Below, one piece after another: positions 52,221 to 60,911 of a stretch of DNA of 64,000 nt. The translations under genes and the position numbers were made by a program. This DNA is from Methylohalobius sp964654415 (GTDB taxonomy: Bacteria > Pseudomonadota > Gammaproteobacteria > Methylococcales > Methylothermaceae): assembly GCA_964654415.1 (NCBI GenBank), contig CAZZIP010000010.1, positions 1-64,000 of the forward strand. Direction: 5' to 3'. The first letter of the stretch is position 1; each line of letters begins with the position of its first letter. Below the pieces are notes generated by a model. That model had not been told where the DNA came from. It saw nothing but the letters and a program-made list of their open reading frames with translations, and did no database searches.

Positions 52221-54758
52221 TTAGGTTTCCTCCGGCAAACTTTCGATTCGGTCCACACCTACCAGCTTCTCGCCTTTGCTTAATCGGATGATGCGCACCC
52301 CCTGGGTGTTGCGGCCCAGCACCGGGATCTCAGAGACTCGGGTGCGCACCAGCGTACCGCCGGTAGTAATCAGCATGATTTCATCCTCTTCCTGGACCAG
52401 TACCGCACCCACTAGGGCACCATTGCGGTCCGAGGTTTGGATAGCGATCACCCCTTGTCCGCCGCGGCTATGGCGAGGGAATTCAGCCAGCCGAGTGCGT
52501 TTGCCATACCCGTTTTCGGTCACGGTCAAAACGGTGCCTTCAGTCCCTAGGCCCATGGCGATCACCTTCTGGCCTTGCGGCAGTTTCATCCCTCGCACCC
52601 CGCCTGCCGTCCGTCCCATGGAACGGACCTCGCTCTCGTTGAAGCAGATCGCTTTACCACCGCTGGAGAACAGCATCACGTCCTGCTCCCCATTGGTCAG
52701 GGCGGCTTTCACCAGGACATCGCCGGGTTTTAAATCGATCGCGATCTTGCCGATCGAGCGCAGGAATGCAAACTCGCTTAAGGGGGTTTTTTTGACCACC
52801 CCTGAAGCCGTGACCATAAAGACAAAGCCACCGGCAGCAAAATCGCGCACCGGCAGGACAGCATTGATCCGCTCCCCTTCATCCAACGGCAACAGGTTAA
52901 CGATGGGCTTGCCCCGCGAAGTCCGGCTAGCCATGGGCAGTTCATACACTTTCAGCCCATAGACCTTGCCCAAGCTGGAAAAACATAACAAGGTGTCATG
53001 CGTGTTGGCAATTAAAAGCTCCTCGACGAAATCCTCTTCCTTAGTGGCCGCCGCCGCCTTACCCTTGCCGCCGCGCCGCTGGGCCTGGTAGACCGAAAGC
53101 GGCTGGGCCTTGACGTAACCGGCATGAGTCAGGGTCACCACTACGTCCTCGTCGGAGATCAGATCTTCGACCGAAAGGCTACATTGTTCCTCTATGATTT
53201 CGGTCCGCCGCTCGTCGCCGAATTGATCGCGCAACGCGATTAGCTCGCTGCGGATGACCTGCAACAAGCGCTCTTCGCTTCCCAGGATGGCCAGCAATTC
53301 CTCGATCTGATCCAGAAGAGTTTGGTACTCTTCAAAGATTTTGTCCTGTTCCAAGCCGGTCAAGCGGTGCAGACGCAGGTCCAGGATCGCTTGGGCCTGG
53401 ACCGGTGACAGGCGATAGCCGTCCGGCCCCAAGCCTAAGCCTTCTTCTAAATCCTCAGGATGCGTGCGCGTAGCATCGGCCCGCGCCAAATAAGCCTGGA
53501 CGATTCCCGGGCGCCAGGCACACGCCAATAACTGCTCCTTGGCCTCTTTGGGAGAGGGAGCGGCCTTGATCAGCTCGATCACTTGGTCGAGGTTGGCCAG
53601 CGCCACTGCTAATCCTTCCAGCACGTGAACCCGTTCGCGCGCCTTGCGCAATTCGTACAAGGTGCGGCGGGTGACGACTTCGCGGCGGTGGTCAACAAAA
53701 GCCTCCAGGACCTCCTTCAGGTTCAAGCACCTAGGCCGCCCGTCCACCAGCGCCACCATATTGATCCCGAATACGCTCTGAAGCTGGGTGTGCTGATACA
53801 GATTATTGAGCACCACCTCGGGCTGTTCCCCACGCTTGAGTTCTATCACCATCCGCATGCCGTCCTTGTCGGATTCGTCGCGCAGCGCGGCGATGCCAGA
53901 AAGCTTTTCTTCCTTGACCAGTTCGGCGATCTTCTCGATCAGGCGGGCCTTGTTGACCTGATAAGGCAGCTCGGTCACGACGATGCTCTGGCGGCCGCCG
54001 TCCTTGCTCGTCTCCACGTGGGAACAAGCGCGCAGGTAGATCCGCCCACGACCGGTAGTATAGGCCTGACGAATCCCCTCAGCGCCATTGATGATCGCAC
54101 CCGTGGGGAAATCCGGCCCTGGAATGTAATGCATCAACTCATCGATAGTAATATCGGGATGGTCGATCAGGGCGAGAACCCCATTGACAACCTCGGTCAA
54201 GTTATGCGGCGGGATGTTGGTCGCCATCCCCACCGCGATTCCGGACGAACCGTTGACCAGAAGGTTAGGAAGTTTCGCTGGCAGTACTTCTGGTTCCCGC
54301 TCGGACTCGTCGTAATTAGGGGCAAAATCGACCGTCTCCTTGTCCAGGTCCGCGAGCAATTCATGGGCGATGCGGGCCATGCGTACCTCCGTGTACCGCA
54401 TCGCCGCCGGCGGGTCGCCGTCGACCGAACCGAAATTGCCCTGGCCGTCGATCAAGACATAACGCATCGAGAATGCCTGGGCCATACGCACGATGGTCTC
54501 GTAAACCGCCGCATCGCCGTGAGGGTGGTATTTACCGATAACATCGCCCACCACCCGAGCCGATTTTTTGTAAGGTTTGTTCCAATCGTTGCCCAACTCG
54601 TGCATGGAGTACAAGACCCGCCGATGGACCGGTTTGAGGCCATCGCGCACATCCGGCAACGCCCTACCGACGATCACGCTCATGGCATAATCGAGATAGG
54701 ATTGTTTCATCTCGTCTTCGAGCGTGACGGAGAGGACTTCTTTGGCAAACTCAGACAT
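52221..54758 (-). CDS. gyrA: DNA gyrase subunit A
   Basis: GyrA (845 residues) is the breaking-rejoining subunit of gyrase. The catalytic Tyr is in AMRYTEVRMA, and the GyrA box QRRGGKG is present, which distinguishes it from ParC. In the quinolone region HPHGDAAVYETIVRMAQ, residue 83 is Ala (Ser in E. coli) and residue 87 is Glu (Asp in E. coli), in the same numbering. A TATAAT box lies upstream at 54786-54791. Confidence 0.97.
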   Translation of the reverse strand: MSEFAKEVLSVTLEDEMKQSYLDYAMSVIVGRALPDVRDGLKPVHRRVLYSMHELGNDWNKPYKKSARVVGDVIGKYHPHGDAAVYETIVRMAQAFSMRYVLIDGQGNFGSVDGDPPAAMRYTEVRMARIAHELLADLDKETVDFAPNYDESEREPEVLPAKLPNLLVNGSSGIAVGMATNIPPHNLTEVVNGVLALIDHPDITIDELMHYIPGPDFPTGAIINGAEGIRQAYTTGRGRIYLRACSHVETSKDGGRQSIVVTELPYQVNKARLIEKIAELVKEEKLSGIAALRDESDKDGMRMVIELKRGEQPEVVLNNLYQHTQLQSVFGINMVALVDGRPRCLNLKEVLEAFVDHRREVVTRRTLYELRKARERVHVLEGLAVALANLDQVIELIKAAPSPKEAKEQLLACAWRPGIVQAYLARADATRTHPEDLEEGLGLGPDGYRLSPVQAQAILDLRLHRLTGLEQDKIFEEYQTLLDQIEELLAILGSEERLLQVIRSELIALRDQFGDERRTEIIEEQCSLSVEDLISDEDVVVTLTHAGYVKAQPLSVYQAQRRGGKGKAAAATKEEDFVEELLIANTHDTLLCFSSLGKVYGLKVYELPMASRTSRGKPIVNLLPLDEGERINAVLPVRDFAAGGFVFMVTASGVVKKTPLSEFAFLRSIGKIAIDLKPGDVLVKAALTNGEQDVMLFSSGGKAICFNESEVRSMGRTAGGVRGMKLPQGQKVIAMGLGTEGTVLTVTENGYGKRTRLAEFPRHSRGGQGVIAIQTSDRNGALVGAVLVQEEDEIMLITTGGTLVRTRVSEIPVLGRNTQGVRIIRLSKGEKLVGVDRIESLPEET

Positions 54759-54785
54759 GGTAAAAACTATACAAAAAACTGTTAA

Positions 54786-54791
54786 ATTATA
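54786..54791 (-). promoter_or_regulatory. -10 box of a likely gyrA promoter
   Basis: TATAAT on the minus strand, about 28 bases before the gyrA ATG. The -35 box is weak. A CAGCTT/AAGCTG hairpin at 54801-54815, just past the orn stop, may end orn transcripts or form part of the control region. Confidence 0.5.
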
Positions 54792-54821
54792 CCTTAAAAC
54801 CAGCTTAGAAAGCTGAGCAAG

Positions 54822-55364
54822 CTAATAGCGAATAAAGTTTTCTCGATAGTATTTCAGCTCCTCGATGGATTCTAAGATATCCGCCAAAGCTTCATGGGCG
54901 TTCTTCTTCTTGAACCCCTCCTGAATCCGAGGCGCCCAACGCCTGGCCAATTCTTTAAGGGTGGAGACATCCAAATTGCGGTAATGAAAGTAAGCTTCCA
55001 GCTGGGGCATGAGGCGGTACAAGAAACGCCGGTCCTGGCAGACGCTATTGCCGCACATAGGCGAGGCGCCGGCTGGGACCCAGCCTTGGAGAAACTCTAA
55101 GGTTCTGGCTTCAGCTTCTCGTTCACTCACGCCGAGGCTGCGTACCCGTTCGAGCAAACCCGATTCACCGTGGTGTTTGCGGTTCCAGTCGTCCATCGCC
55201 GCCAACACGCTTTCAGGCTGATGAATCGCCAATACTGGACCGACGGCCAATAGATTCAATTCCTGATCGGTCACGACGGTTGCAATTTCAAGAATAACGT
55301 CCCGATCTGGGTCCAGGCCAGTCATCTCCAAGTCGATCCAGATCAGATTGTTTTTATCTGCCAT
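54822..55364 (-). CDS. orn: Oligoribonuclease
   Basis: Orn (180 residues) is the DEDDh exonuclease that degrades dinucleotides, including pGpG from c-di-GMP. The first acidic motif is IWIDLEMTGLDPDRD, the second is in AMDDWNRKHH-adjacent sequence, and the third is HEALADILESIEELKYYRENF near the end (in part). Length is normal. Confidence 0.94.
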   Translation of the reverse strand: MADKNNLIWIDLEMTGLDPDRDVILEIATVVTDQELNLLAVGPVLAIHQPESVLAAMDDWNRKHHGESGLLERVRSLGVSEREAEARTLEFLQGWVPAGASPMCGNSVCQDRRFLYRLMPQLEAYFHYRNLDVSTLKELARRWAPRIQEGFKKKNAHEALADILESIEELKYYRENFIRY

Positions 55365-55448
55365 GCTTTAAGCCTTAAAGATCAGTTGTCAGTGATGCCG
55401 GCAAAGGCTAAGCTGTTTGATCAATTTTTGCAAAACTGTCGTTTGCCC

Positions 55449-56696
55449 ATGAATGCTTTCACCTTCGTTTTTCTGCTTGCGCTTGCGGCTTCCTTCAGCA
55501 TCGAATTCTGGCTGGCGCGGCGCCACGCAGCCCATGTCCGCAGTCACCGCGACCGGGTGCCAGACTCGTTCCAAGACTCCATCACTCTGGCCGCGCATCA
55601 AAAAGCCGCCGACTACACCTTGGCTAAGCTCAAGGTGCAGGAGAGCGCACGCCTGCTCCATCTCGTCCTGCTGCTGATCTTCACCCTAGGCGGTGGCATA
55701 ACCGCCCTCGACCAGTGGTTAGGCCGGTTCGAGTTGGGGTCGACCGCCCATGGAACGGCGTTGATCCTCGCGGTGATGTTCCTGATCGCGCTTTCAGAAT
55801 TGCCGCTTTCGATTTATCAGACCTTCGTAGTGGAAGAAAGATTCGGCTTCAACCGCACTACGGTGATCCAATTCATTAAGGATTTGGGCCTGCAGACCGC
55901 GTTGGCGTTAGGCCTGGGCGCTCCGCTTTTGGCTTTGATCTTGTGGGTCATGGAAAGTGCGGGTCGCAGTTGGTGGGTAATCGCCTGGATGATCCTGACG
56001 GGCTTTTCGCTGTTCATGAGTTGGGCTTGGCCTACTCTGATCGCCCCGCTGTTCAATCGCTTCACCCCGCTGGAAGATCAGAACCTCAAAGCCCGGATCC
56101 AGCGATTGTTGGAACGCTGCGGCTTTTACAGCCGAGGTATTTTCGTCATGGACGGCTCGCGCCGCAGCGGCCATGGCAATGCCTATTTTACCGGTCTCGG
56201 CAATCACAAGCGGATCGTGTTCTTTGATACCCTGATGGCCGCCTTGGAACCGGAGGAACTAGAGGCGGTACTGGCCCACGAACTGGGGCATTTCAAGCGC
56301 AACCACGTCATCAAAATACTGAGTGTAAACGTTGGTGTGAGCTTCATCGGCTTCGCTCTGCTTGGCTGGCTGGCAGAACAGACCTGGTTTTACCATGGAC
56401 TGGGGGTATCCAGACCCTCAGCCGCTGCGGCAGTCTTGTTGTTCGTGCTGATCGCACCGGTATTCGGCACTTTCCTGCAGCCTCTGCTGGCAGCCATTCA
56501 ACGCAGATACGAATTCGAAGCGGATGAATTCGCTGCTTCCCTGACCCGACCCGAAGTCCTGATCCGCTCGCTGGTAAAACTTTATCGCGACAACGCCGCC
56601 ACTCTCACCCCAGATCCCCTCTATGCTGCCTTCCATTATAGCCATCCTCCGGCGACGATTCGGATTGAGCATCTAAAACGAGCGTGCCGGAAATGA
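55449..56696 (+). CDS. M48 family zinc metallopeptidase (Ste24-type)
   Basis: This integral membrane protease of the M48 family (415 residues) has the zinc motif LAHELGHFKRNH (HExxH type, HELGH), the third ligand in EFEADEFAASL (E), and several membrane helices, as in Ste24. It belongs to the bacterial CAAX-protease-like group; its substrate is unknown. The start is ATG 55449 (MNAFTFVFLL); the frame is open further upstream from a TTG at 55386, with no better ribosome binding site. It is divergent from orn and overlaps rsgA. Confidence 0.88.
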   Translation: MNAFTFVFLLALAASFSIEFWLARRHAAHVRSHRDRVPDSFQDSITLAAHQKAADYTLAKLKVQESARLLHLVLLLIFTLGGGITALDQWLGRFELGSTAHGTALILAVMFLIALSELPLSIYQTFVVEERFGFNRTTVIQFIKDLGLQTALALGLGAPLLALILWVMESAGRSWWVIAWMILTGFSLFMSWAWPTLIAPLFNRFTPLEDQNLKARIQRLLERCGFYSRGIFVMDGSRRSGHGNAYFTGLGNHKRIVFFDTLMAALEPEELEAVLAHELGHFKRNHVIKILSVNVGVSFIGFALLGWLAEQTWFYHGLGVSRPSAAAAVLLFVLIAPVFGTFLQPLLAAIQRRYEFEADEFAASLTRPEVLIRSLVKLYRDNAATLTPDPLYAAFHYSHPPATIRIEHLKRACRK

Positions 56697-57592
56697 ACCA
56701 AGCTCGCCGTGGTCGAGTCGTTGCCCACTTTGGCAGGGAATGGGCGGTCGAGGATGAAGGCGGCAGGCTGGTTCTCGCCTACCCTTTAGCCAAGTGCAGG
56801 GAACTCCCTTGCGTCGGCGACTGGGTCCAGTGGGAGCCAACCGATGCCGAGCACGGCCGCATCCTCGAGGTCTTACCTCGAAAAACCCTCCTGACTCGTC
56901 CAGGGCGCAGCGGTAACCTGCGCCCAGTGGCGGCCAACGTCGATCAGGTGTTGGTCGTCCTTGCCCCCGAGCCCGCTTATGACTTACTTCTGGTCGATCA
57001 ATACCTAGTCGTATGCGAGAACCGGAAGATCGACGCCTGCCTGGTGTTCAACAAGCTCGACCTCATCCCAGAAGAACACCGCTCAATGCTGCTGGAAGGA
57101 GACTTGGCACCTTATCGGTCGCTGTATCCGATCCTGCTCCTCAGCGCCAAGACCGGTGAAGGGATGGAAGCATTACGCGCGGCCTTGAAGAGCAAGGTCT
57201 CCATGTTTGCAGGCCAATCCGGAGTCGGCAAATCTTCCCTATTGAAAACCCTTGTTCCCAACCAAACTATCCGGATCGGTGAGCTGTCCGCCAGCAGGCA
57301 CCGCGGGCGCCACACCACCACCAGCGCCAGGCTGTTCCATCTGCCCGAAGGCGGCGACCTCATCGACACGCCTGGAGTGATGATATTTGGCCTGGCAGGC
57401 ATCGATCCACCGCAGCTGGCCTTCGGCTACCGGGAATTCCAGCGCCTCATCCCGCATTGCCGCTTTGCCGATTGCCGACACGCAGGCGACGCCGGCTGTG
57501 CGGTACGGGAGGCGGTGGAAAAAGGGAAGATCAGCACCTCCCGCTATCAACGTTATTTGAAGCTGCTCGAGAAATTACCGCAGATTTCCTAA
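56693..57592 (+). CDS. rsgA: Ribosome small subunit-dependent GTPase RsgA
   Basis: RsgA (299 residues) is a circularly permuted GTPase that helps mature the 30S subunit. After an OB domain come NKLDLIP (G4), LLLSAKTGEGMEAL (G5), the P-loop GQSGVGKSSLL, DTPGVMIFGL (G3) and the zinc motif CRFADCRHAGDAGCAV. The start overlaps the M48 stop by four bases (ATGA); GTG 56684 is an alternative. Confidence 0.94.
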   Translation: MNQARRGRVVAHFGREWAVEDEGGRLVLAYPLAKCRELPCVGDWVQWEPTDAEHGRILEVLPRKTLLTRPGRSGNLRPVAANVDQVLVVLAPEPAYDLLLVDQYLVVCENRKIDACLVFNKLDLIPEEHRSMLLEGDLAPYRSLYPILLLSAKTGEGMEALRAALKSKVSMFAGQSGVGKSSLLKTLVPNQTIRIGELSASRHRGRHTTTSARLFHLPEGGDLIDTPGVMIFGLAGIDPPQLAFGYREFQRLIPHCRFADCRHAGDAGCAVREAVEKGKISTSRYQRYLKLLEKLPQIS

Positions 57593-58188
57593 ACCGTCCG
57601 CCGCCCTTCGAATGCATACGCCAGGGTATGGGCGTCCAGATACTCCAATTCCCCGCCTACCGGCACGCCATGGGCGATGCGACTGACGCACACGCCGGCT
57701 CTTCGAGCCAGTTCAGCAAGGTAATGGGCGGTCGCTTCACCTTCCACCGTAGAATTGGTGGCCAGGATCAACTCCTTGACCTCTCCTTCCCGCAAACGTT
57801 GCTCCAAATCCTCCAACCCTAGATCCTCAGGGCCGACGCCGTCCAAAGGCGACAGGTGTCCGTGGAGGATGAAAAACACCCCCCTGAACACGCCGGTCTG
57901 TTCGATCGCCAGAGCGTCAGCCGGGGTTTCTACTACACACAACTTGGATCGCTCTCGCCCGGGATCCAGGCAAATCGGGCAGATCGGCATTTCGGTGAGG
58001 TTCCGACAGGACTGACAGCGGCGGATCTTCTCCAACGCCTCGCTCAAAACCTGCACCAATTGGCAAGCTCCCTGGCGGTCGTGCTGCAGCAAGTGGAAAG
58101 CCATCCTTTGCGCAGACTTCGGCCCTACCCCTGGCAGCCGCCTCAACGCTTGCATCAGGCGCTGGAGACAATCACTTCGACCTATCAT
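57589..58188 (-). CDS. recR: Recombination protein RecR
   Basis: RecR (199 residues) works with RecF and RecO in gap repair. It has the helix-hairpin-helix LRRLPGVGPKSAQRMAFHLL (in part), a four-cysteine zinc finger CQSCRNLTEMPICPIC and a Toprim domain. It is convergent with rsgA (stops overlap by four bases) and lies six bases after the ybaB gene. Confidence 0.95.
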   Translation of the reverse strand: MIGRSDCLQRLMQALRRLPGVGPKSAQRMAFHLLQHDRQGACQLVQVLSEALEKIRRCQSCRNLTEMPICPICLDPGRERSKLCVVETPADALAIEQTGVFRGVFFILHGHLSPLDGVGPEDLGLEDLEQRLREGEVKELILATNSTVEGEATAHYLAELARRAGVCVSRIAHGVPVGGELEYLDAHTLAYAFEGRRTV

Positions 58189-58194
58189 TGAGCC

Positions 58195-58521
58195 TCAGAA
58201 TGGCAACTTCATCCCACCCGGCAATTGGAAGCCGCCGGCCAATTCGGCCATCTTCTCTTCTTTGAGCTTGTCTACTTTGTGAACCGCATCGTTGACCGCC
58301 GCAGCTACCAAGTCCTCGAGGATTTCCTTATCCTCCTCCCGAAACAGACTCCCGTCGATAGTCAGCCGCAGCACCTCGCGCCGCCCGTTCATGATTACCT
58401 TCACCAAACCACCGCCCGCCTCACCCTGAACCTCGGCTTTAGCCAACTCCTCCTGAGCTCGCTTGAATTTCTCCTGCATTTCCTGAGCCTGTTGCATCAG
58501 GGCTCCCAGTGGATTTTTCAT
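58195..58521 (-). CDS. YbaB/EbfC family nucleoid-associated protein
   Basis: This 108-residue protein of the YbaB/EbfC family binds DNA as a dimer. It shows the N-terminal coiled coil MQQAQEMQEKFKRAQEELA and the core VKVIMNGRREVLRLTID. It sits in the conserved order dnaX-ybaB-recR. The exact role is not settled. Confidence 0.93.
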   Translation of the reverse strand: MKNPLGALMQQAQEMQEKFKRAQEELAKAEVQGEAGGGLVKVIMNGRREVLRLTIDGSLFREEDKEILEDLVAAAVNDAVHKVDKLKEEKMAELAGGFQLPGGMKLPF

Positions 58522-58546
58522 CTTGCCGTCCTCCCAATTGTCTGTT

Positions 58547-60103
58547 TCACTTTGTCGGCTTGACCGATCCAGGCACTATCCGGGCATCGAAGGTTTCCAT
58601 TAGCGCCCGGACCGTCTCATCTTCAGCGATAGCCTTCTCGGCTTCTGCCAGCTTTTCTTGCTGCCGGCGCTGACGCAAACTCGCCGGCGTCTCCACCTCG
58701 CTTCGAGCAACCCGGATGACCAGCTTCACCGGCCGCCCAAGGGTTGCCGCAAGCGCCTGTTGCAGCCGTTCCTGCCATCGGTCACTCCGCAAGTGTGCAA
58801 AGCTTTCATCCAACATCAACTCGCATCGCTGCTCGTCCAGGTGCACCAATACGCAATGGTAGGCCAATTCGCGGGTCATCCCGGAAAGCTGCATACGCTC
58901 CAGCAAGGCTGTCCACCCCGACTCCGCCGAGGGAGTGGGTGGGGTTTCATCGACCATTCCAGGAACTTCTATCGTGGAAGACGCGCCCCCTGGCTTGGAG
59001 GCCGTCGCGCTCGGCGCTGCTTCCAACGGCCGAAACGCCAGCATTCTAAGCAGCACCATCTCCAAACCAGTACGCGGATCAGGGGCCCAAGGTAAATCCC
59101 TCTGTCCCATCAGACCAATTTGATAATACAGCTGCACGTCTTCGGCAGACAGCGCTTTAGCCTGCGCCAGGATGAAGTCGCGCTCTTCATCCTGCTCAGC
59201 GGTCTCCGGCAGCTTTTGGGCCAACGCGATCCGGTGCAGCAGGAGCAATAGCTCTCTCAGCACCTCAGCAAAATCCGATCCGGTCTCAGCCAGCCGCGCG
59301 ACCTCAGCCAGCGCCGCGCGCGCATCGAGCTTTGCTAGCGCCTCCACCAGCCCTTTGAGGGAATCCCGCGCCACCCCTCCCAACATCGCTTCGACGTCAT
59401 TCGCCCCTACCCGGCCGCCGCCATAAGCGATCGCCTGATCCAGCAGACTCAGCGCATCGCGCAGGCTACCGTCGGCGGCGCGCGCCAAACGCCGCAAAGC
59501 TCCCTCTTCGAAGGCGATCCCTTCCGCTTCGAGAATCTGCTCAAGACGCGCTTCGATCTGATCTGGCGGCAGCCTTTTTAAGCTGAATTGGAGACAGCGC
59601 GACAGCACTGTCACCGGGATTTTCTGAGGATCGGTGGTAGCGAGCAAAAATTTGACGTGCGGGGGCGGCTCTTCTAAGGTCTTGAGCAGCGCATTGAAGC
59701 TGTGCCCGGAGAGCATATGCACTTCGTCGATCAGATAGATCTTGTAACGCCCACGGCTAGGAGCGTACTGCGCATTCTCCAAAAGCTTCTGGGTGTCCTC
59801 GACCCGGGTCCGGGAAGCTGCATCCACCTCGATCAAATCGACGAAGCGACCTTCGTCCACCGCCAGGCAGACCTCGCACTGACAGCAAGGCTCTCCCTCC
59901 CTAGGCTGCATGCAGTTGAGCGCTTTGGCCAAAATCCGCGCAATGGTAGTCTTGCCCACTCCGCGGGTACCGGTAAACAGATACGCGTGATGCATGCGCT
60001 CATAGACCAAAGCGTTGCGCAGCACCCGAACCACATGGGACTGTCCAGTGATCTCGGCGAAGCAGCGCGGACGCCACTTGCGGGCCAGAGCTTGATAACT
60101 CAT
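58547..60103 (-). CDS. dnaX: DNA polymerase III subunit gamma/tau
   Basis: DnaX (518 residues) is the clamp-loader ATPase. The P-loop is FTGTRGVGKTTIARILAKA, the zinc module is CMQPREGEPCCQCEVC, and KIYLIDEVHMLSGHSFNALLKTLEEPP (in part) holds Walker B and sensor residues. The C-terminal part that would bind the polymerase is shorter than in E. coli tau. No obvious gamma frameshift site was found. It lies just after ffs. Confidence 0.94.
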   Translation of the reverse strand: MSYQALARKWRPRCFAEITGQSHVVRVLRNALVYERMHHAYLFTGTRGVGKTTIARILAKALNCMQPREGEPCCQCEVCLAVDEGRFVDLIEVDAASRTRVEDTQKLLENAQYAPSRGRYKIYLIDEVHMLSGHSFNALLKTLEEPPPHVKFLLATTDPQKIPVTVLSRCLQFSLKRLPPDQIEARLEQILEAEGIAFEEGALRRLARAADGSLRDALSLLDQAIAYGGGRVGANDVEAMLGGVARDSLKGLVEALAKLDARAALAEVARLAETGSDFAEVLRELLLLLHRIALAQKLPETAEQDEERDFILAQAKALSAEDVQLYYQIGLMGQRDLPWAPDPRTGLEMVLLRMLAFRPLEAAPSATASKPGGASSTIEVPGMVDETPPTPSAESGWTALLERMQLSGMTRELAYHCVLVHLDEQRCELMLDESFAHLRSDRWQERLQQALAATLGRPVKLVIRVARSEVETPASLRQRRQQEKLAEAEKAIAEDETVRALMETFDARIVPGSVKPTK

Positions 60104-60123
60104 GGAAAATCTTTAAACTCAGG

Positions 60124-60237
60124 GAGGCAGACTACGCCAGCCACACCCCGGCACACGAATCAACTGTTACCGTTGCTCCCTTCCGGGCCTGGCGGGGTTC
60201 ACAGCCTATCGCTGCGGAGGGACCGACACAGTCCGCC
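60124..60237 (-). ncRNA. ffs: 4.5S signal recognition particle RNA
   Basis: About 114 nt. The conserved apical domain is clear: CCAGGCCCGGAAGGGAGCA on the minus strand, with the later GUGUGCCGGGGUGUGGCUGG arm (both SRP internal-loop sides). The ends pair (GGCGGACU with AGUCUGCC, one G-U). It binds Ffh for protein targeting to the membrane. It lies directly before dnaX, as in Pseudomonas-type genomes. Exact ends are estimated. Confidence 0.95.
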
Positions 60238-60407
60238 ATTGATCGTTCATCCCGACGGCCTCGCCGGGAAGCAAGTTATTATCCCAGTCCGAACCATGTA
60301 TTGCAAGCACGTGTATACGCCCAGTACCTTTGGCACTTGGCTTAATGCTAATTGCTATTTGCTCAATGCAAACGACGTCTCTAAATTCATTTCTACCTTG
60401 AAGCAAG

Positions 60408-60413
60408 TATAAT
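60408..60413 (+). promoter_or_regulatory. -10 box before the 118-residue membrane protein gene
   Basis: TATAAT on the plus strand, about 65 bases before ATG 60479. No good -35 box is seen. The remaining intergenic bases between 60238 and 60478 show no gene. Confidence 0.45.
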
Positions 60414-60478
60414 GGGCCTGCCTTCCCAAAGGGCGTCTGGTTTCCTTAAGAACAAATCAAAATTATTAGGAGGTAACT

Positions 60479-60835
60479 ATGGTATTTCTAACTGCATCTC
60501 TAGCCGCTTTTACTGTGGCGGCCCTGCTGGGCCTGACTATCGCTTTCGATTTATTCCGAGGTTATCCGGTGGACCGGCGCATCGTTCTCACCCATGCCGG
60601 TATGGCGGTTTTGGGGGCAGTTTTGGCCGTCGGCGCAGCGCTATTGGGTGACAAACGCGTGTATGTCAACATCGCCTTGGTGGTGATCATCGTTCTATTA
60701 GGTTTCACTGCGGCAAGCCGCCGTTACAAGACCGGACAGGTCCAAAAAAGCTTAATCATCGGTCACGCCAGCCTAGCAGTGATCTGCTATCTGATCCTGG
60801 CTGCTGTCGTACTCGGGCTCAATCCAACGGGCTAA
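60479..60835 (+). CDS. Four-helix membrane protein, unknown function
   Basis: This 118-residue protein has four hydrophobic helices: about residues 3-24, 37-56, 63-80 and 91-113. A conserved-looking loop SRRYKTGQVQKSLIIGHASL joins the last two. The ribosome binding site AGGAGGT is strong, six bases upstream. The fold resembles small bacterial membrane proteins of unassigned role. It stands alone, with an intrinsic terminator behind it, convergent with the ubiB-family gene. Confidence 0.8.
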   Translation: MVFLTASLAAFTVAALLGLTIAFDLFRGYPVDRRIVLTHAGMAVLGAVLAVGAALLGDKRVYVNIALVVIIVLLGFTAASRRYKTGQVQKSLIIGHASLAVICYLILAAVVLGLNPTG

Positions 60836-60887
60836 GCGCTAGCGGACAAGCCAGCACCGACACGAATCTAAGACCTTGATTCCTCGA

Positions 60888-60911
60888 CCCGGCTGAGGCC
60901 GGGTTTTTATT
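60888..60911 (+). terminator. Intrinsic terminator between convergent genes
   Basis: CCCGGC and GCCGGG pair around TGAG, followed by TTTTTATT. It lies after the 118-residue membrane protein gene and overlaps the 3' end of the convergent UbiB-family gene (stop at 60907). Confidence 0.85.

Noticed and set aside
58547..60103. Programmed frameshift making a gamma form of DnaX
   Set aside because: I saw no A-AAA-AAG type slippery string followed by a hairpin in the gene.
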